Shown here piece after piece: positions 13,888 to 15,552 of a stretch of 15,552 bases of DNA (positions are counted from its first letter, which is position 1; each line of letters opens with the position of its first letter). The DNA lies in assembly GCA_034112105.1 (NCBI GenBank), contig JAWUVZ010000032.1, positions 1 to 15,552 on the forward strand, written 5' to 3'. Source of the stretch: Glaciecola sp034112105. GTDB lineage: Bacteria > Pseudomonadota > Gammaproteobacteria > Enterobacterales > Alteromonadaceae. The notes below the pieces were generated by a model. It did no database searches and was not told where the DNA came from. It was given only the letters and a program-made list of their open reading frames with translations. Made by a program: the position numbers and the translations under genes.

Positions 13888-15141
13888 CTAATGAACGCCT
13901 TGTTTTTGAAAAAATTCTCTGAAGATAGGGTATATATCGCTCTGTTGGACGATTTTCTTCATGGCAATGTTATCAAAATCCTCTAGCAAACTTTGATATT
14001 CATACCAAAGTGTTTGGGGTTCTCGTTCAGTTATTTCGACATAGGCAAAATATCGTATACTCGGTAAAATTGAGGTACTCATCAATCGGCGACACTTAAC
14101 AGAGTCATTATCCCAGTTATCACCATCTGAGGCTTGAGCGGCATAAACATTCCAGTCTTCAGGATTATAACGATCATCTACGATTTCTTGCATGAGCATT
14201 AAAGCACTAGAAACGATGGTTCCACCGGTTTCTTGAGAATAAAAAAACTCATGTTCATCAACTTCTTTAGCCTGGGTATGATGACGAATGTAAACAACGT
14301 CAACATCCTTATATGAACGTTTTAAGAACATGTATAACAAAATATAAAATCGTTTAGCAATTTCTTTGGTTTTTTGATCCATTGAACCCGACACATCCAT
14401 TAAACAGAACATAACCGCATTGGTTGTTGGTAGAGGTAATTTGGTGAAATGTTTGTAACGTAGATCAAATGAATCGAGATAGGGTATTCTTTTAATTCTG
14501 CGTTTTAGAGCTATGATTTCATCGTCTGCCTGACTAGTCTGCGAGGGCTCATCGCTGGGGAATTGTTGCGATGCTTGTTCTAGTATTTTCAGTCGCTTTT
14601 TTAAGGGACTTATAATTGCTATTCTTCGTGCCAGAGACATTTTAAGGGAACGCACTATATCAATGTTAGAAGGCGTACCATCAGTGTTAAAACCGGAGCG
14701 AATGTTTTTATAATTAACCAATTTCTTAAGCTTATTTTTCTGAAGATTTGGCAACTCCAAATCTTCAAATAATATATTCATATACTCATCACTAGATAAT
14801 TCAAACATGAATTCATCATTGCCTTCACCGCTATCACTAGCCCTTTTGCCTCCTTGCCCATCCTCGGGCATTGGACGAGGTATTTGATCGCCGACTGAAA
14901 ACTCTTTGTTGCCTGGGAAAACTCGATTTCTTTTACCACCTTGACCATGACGAAATGAAGGCTCACTTATATCCTTTGATGGAATGGAAACACTTTCACT
15001 TTTATCAACATCAGTAATACCACGATTAATGATTCGATCAGCGATCGATTTTTTTATTTGTGAACGATAACGCCTAATAAAGCGCTGTCGGTTAACAGTA
15101 CTTTTATTTTTTTGATTGAGCCTTCGATCTATTATTTGCAC
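13888..15141 (-). CDS. yeaH: YeaH/YhbH family VWA-like protein (DUF444)
   Basis: A 417-residue DUF444 protein that partners the PrkA/YeaG kinase. In enterics yeaG-yeaH is induced by nitrogen starvation and stationary phase; the molecular role is unsettled. The N-terminus, IDRRLNQKNKSTVNRQRF, and the SVSIPSKDISEP segment (51-61) match YeaH closely. A Gly-rich linker follows (about 66-108), then the C-terminal half forms a von Willebrand factor A-like domain with a metal-binding MIDAS: FCLMDVSGSMD with D249, S251 and S253, ETGGTIVSSA, and QASDGDNWD with D339. This implies divalent-metal-dependent protein binding. The start is GTG at 15141, supported by GAGAGG at 15148-15153 with 6-base spacing. 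It begins 15 bases after the prkA stop, so one transcript is expected. Confidence 0.96.
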   Translation of the reverse strand: MQIIDRRLNQKNKSTVNRQRFIRRYRSQIKKSIADRIINRGITDVDKSESVSIPSKDISEPSFRHGQGGKRNRVFPGNKEFSVGDQIPRPMPEDGQGGKRASDSGEGNDEFMFELSSDEYMNILFEDLELPNLQKNKLKKLVNYKNIRSGFNTDGTPSNIDIVRSLKMSLARRIAIISPLKKRLKILEQASQQFPSDEPSQTSQADDEIIALKRRIKRIPYLDSFDLRYKHFTKLPLPTTNAVMFCLMDVSGSMDQKTKEIAKRFYILLYMFLKRSYKDVDVVYIRHHTQAKEVDEHEFFYSQETGGTIVSSALMLMQEIVDDRYNPEDWNVYAAQASDGDNWDNDSVKCRRLMSTSILPSIRYFAYVEITEREPQTLWYEYQSLLEDFDNIAMKKIVQQSDIYPIFREFFQKQGVH

Positions 15142-15156
15142 AGAAAACCTCTCGAG

Positions 15157-15552
15157 TTAGGATGACTTTCTTACCCTGAGATACCATTCACAAAGCAGAC
15201 GAACTTGCTTTCTCGTATAGCCTTTGGACACCATTCGACTAACAAAATCCTCATGTTTCTGATTATCCTCTTCAGAGGACTTAGCATTAAAAGAAATCAC
15301 CGGTAGCAGATCTTCGGTATTTGAGAACATCTTTTTTTCAATCACGCTTCGCAATTTTTCGTAACTGTTCCATTTGGGATTGACACCATCATTGATGGCA
15401 CGAGCTCTTAAAACAAAATTTACAACTTCATTTCTAAAGTCTTTAGGATTTGATATTCCGGCTGGTTTTTCTATCTTTTCTAGTTCGTCATTAAGTAGCT
15501 GGCGATCAAAATTTTCTCCCGTCTCTGGATCTCGATATTCTTGGTCTTGTAT
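15157..15552 (-). CDS. prkA: PrkA serine protein kinase, C-terminal part
   Basis: The last 131 residues of PrkA (YeaG in E. coli); the gene continues beyond the right edge. PrkA proteins pair an AAA+ ATPase module with a kinase-like C-terminal domain and are reported to phosphorylate serine targets, acting in stress and sporulation pathways. The visible part begins IQDQEYRDPETGENFDRQLL and includes the PKDFRNEVVNFVLRARA stretch, DLLPVISFNAKSSEEDNQKHEDFV and the end KGYTRKQVRLLCEWYLRVRKSS, a near-perfect match in kind to the YeaG tail. The ATPase and nucleotide-binding motifs lie outside the window. The first gene of the yeaH-spoVR transcript, so the operon promoter is also outside. Confidence 0.95.
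   Translation of the reverse strand: MQDQEYRDPETGENFDRQLLNDELEKIEKPAGISNPKDFRNEVVNFVLRARAINDGVNPKWNSYEKLRSVIEKKMFSNTEDLLPVISFNAKSSEEDNQKHEDFVSRMVSKGYTRKQVRLLCEWYLRVRKSS

Overview
The window looks like a chromosomal segment of an AT-rich marine gammaproteobacterium, probably Alteromonadales (Paraglaciecola/Glaciecola/Colwellia-like). The taxon is inferred from low GC, c-di-GMP and chemotaxis genes, and a prkA-yeaH-spoVR set whose proteins closely resemble the enterobacterial and marine gammaproteobacterial versions as I remember them. No rRNA operon, CRISPR array or intact prophage is visible.

Layout. 1-264 is the 3' end of an IS3-family transposase entering from the left. A DUF374-type lysophospholipid acyltransferase (452-1102, +) follows, then about 860 bp with no convincing gene, then cheV (1961-2872, +), which has a FliA-like promoter candidate upstream. 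From 2873 to 4190 the DNA is decayed: an uncertain small ORF, a nonsense-riddled N-terminal piece of an IS91-family transposase (minus strand), and a degenerate tRNA-like sequence with a CAT anticodon loop. A CHASE4-HAMP-GGDEF diguanylate cyclase (4191-5855, -) is next. About 800 bp of non-coding DNA then leads to a C-terminal IS91-family transposase fragment, this time on the plus strand. The accessory block 7027-8960 (all minus) holds an SDR oxidoreductase, a GNAT acetyltransferase and a frameshifted class-3 lipase pseudogene.

The plus-strand block 9297-11917 carries a membrane-anchored, possibly flavodoxin-like small protein, a possible 24-residue ORF and a CHASE-PAS-GGDEF diguanylate cyclase. 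The right end (12308-15552, all minus) is the conserved stress operon prkA (partial) - yeaH - spoVR, with gaps of about 15 and 35 bp.

How it fits together. Two membrane-bound diguanylate cyclases with intact GGDEF and RxxD inhibitory sites, plus CheV, point to environmental sensing that feeds motility and c-di-GMP decisions. PrkA/YeaH/SpoVR is a co-conserved kinase, VWA-protein and SpoVR module linked to stationary-phase or nutrient stress in enterics. The IS and tRNA remnants mark 2.9-9 kb as a rearranged, eroding accessory zone. I see no clearly new multi-gene system. The best leads are the split, oppositely oriented IS91-like remnants around a sensor gene, the broken tRNA-like locus, and the small exported protein paired with a CHASE-GGDEF enzyme.
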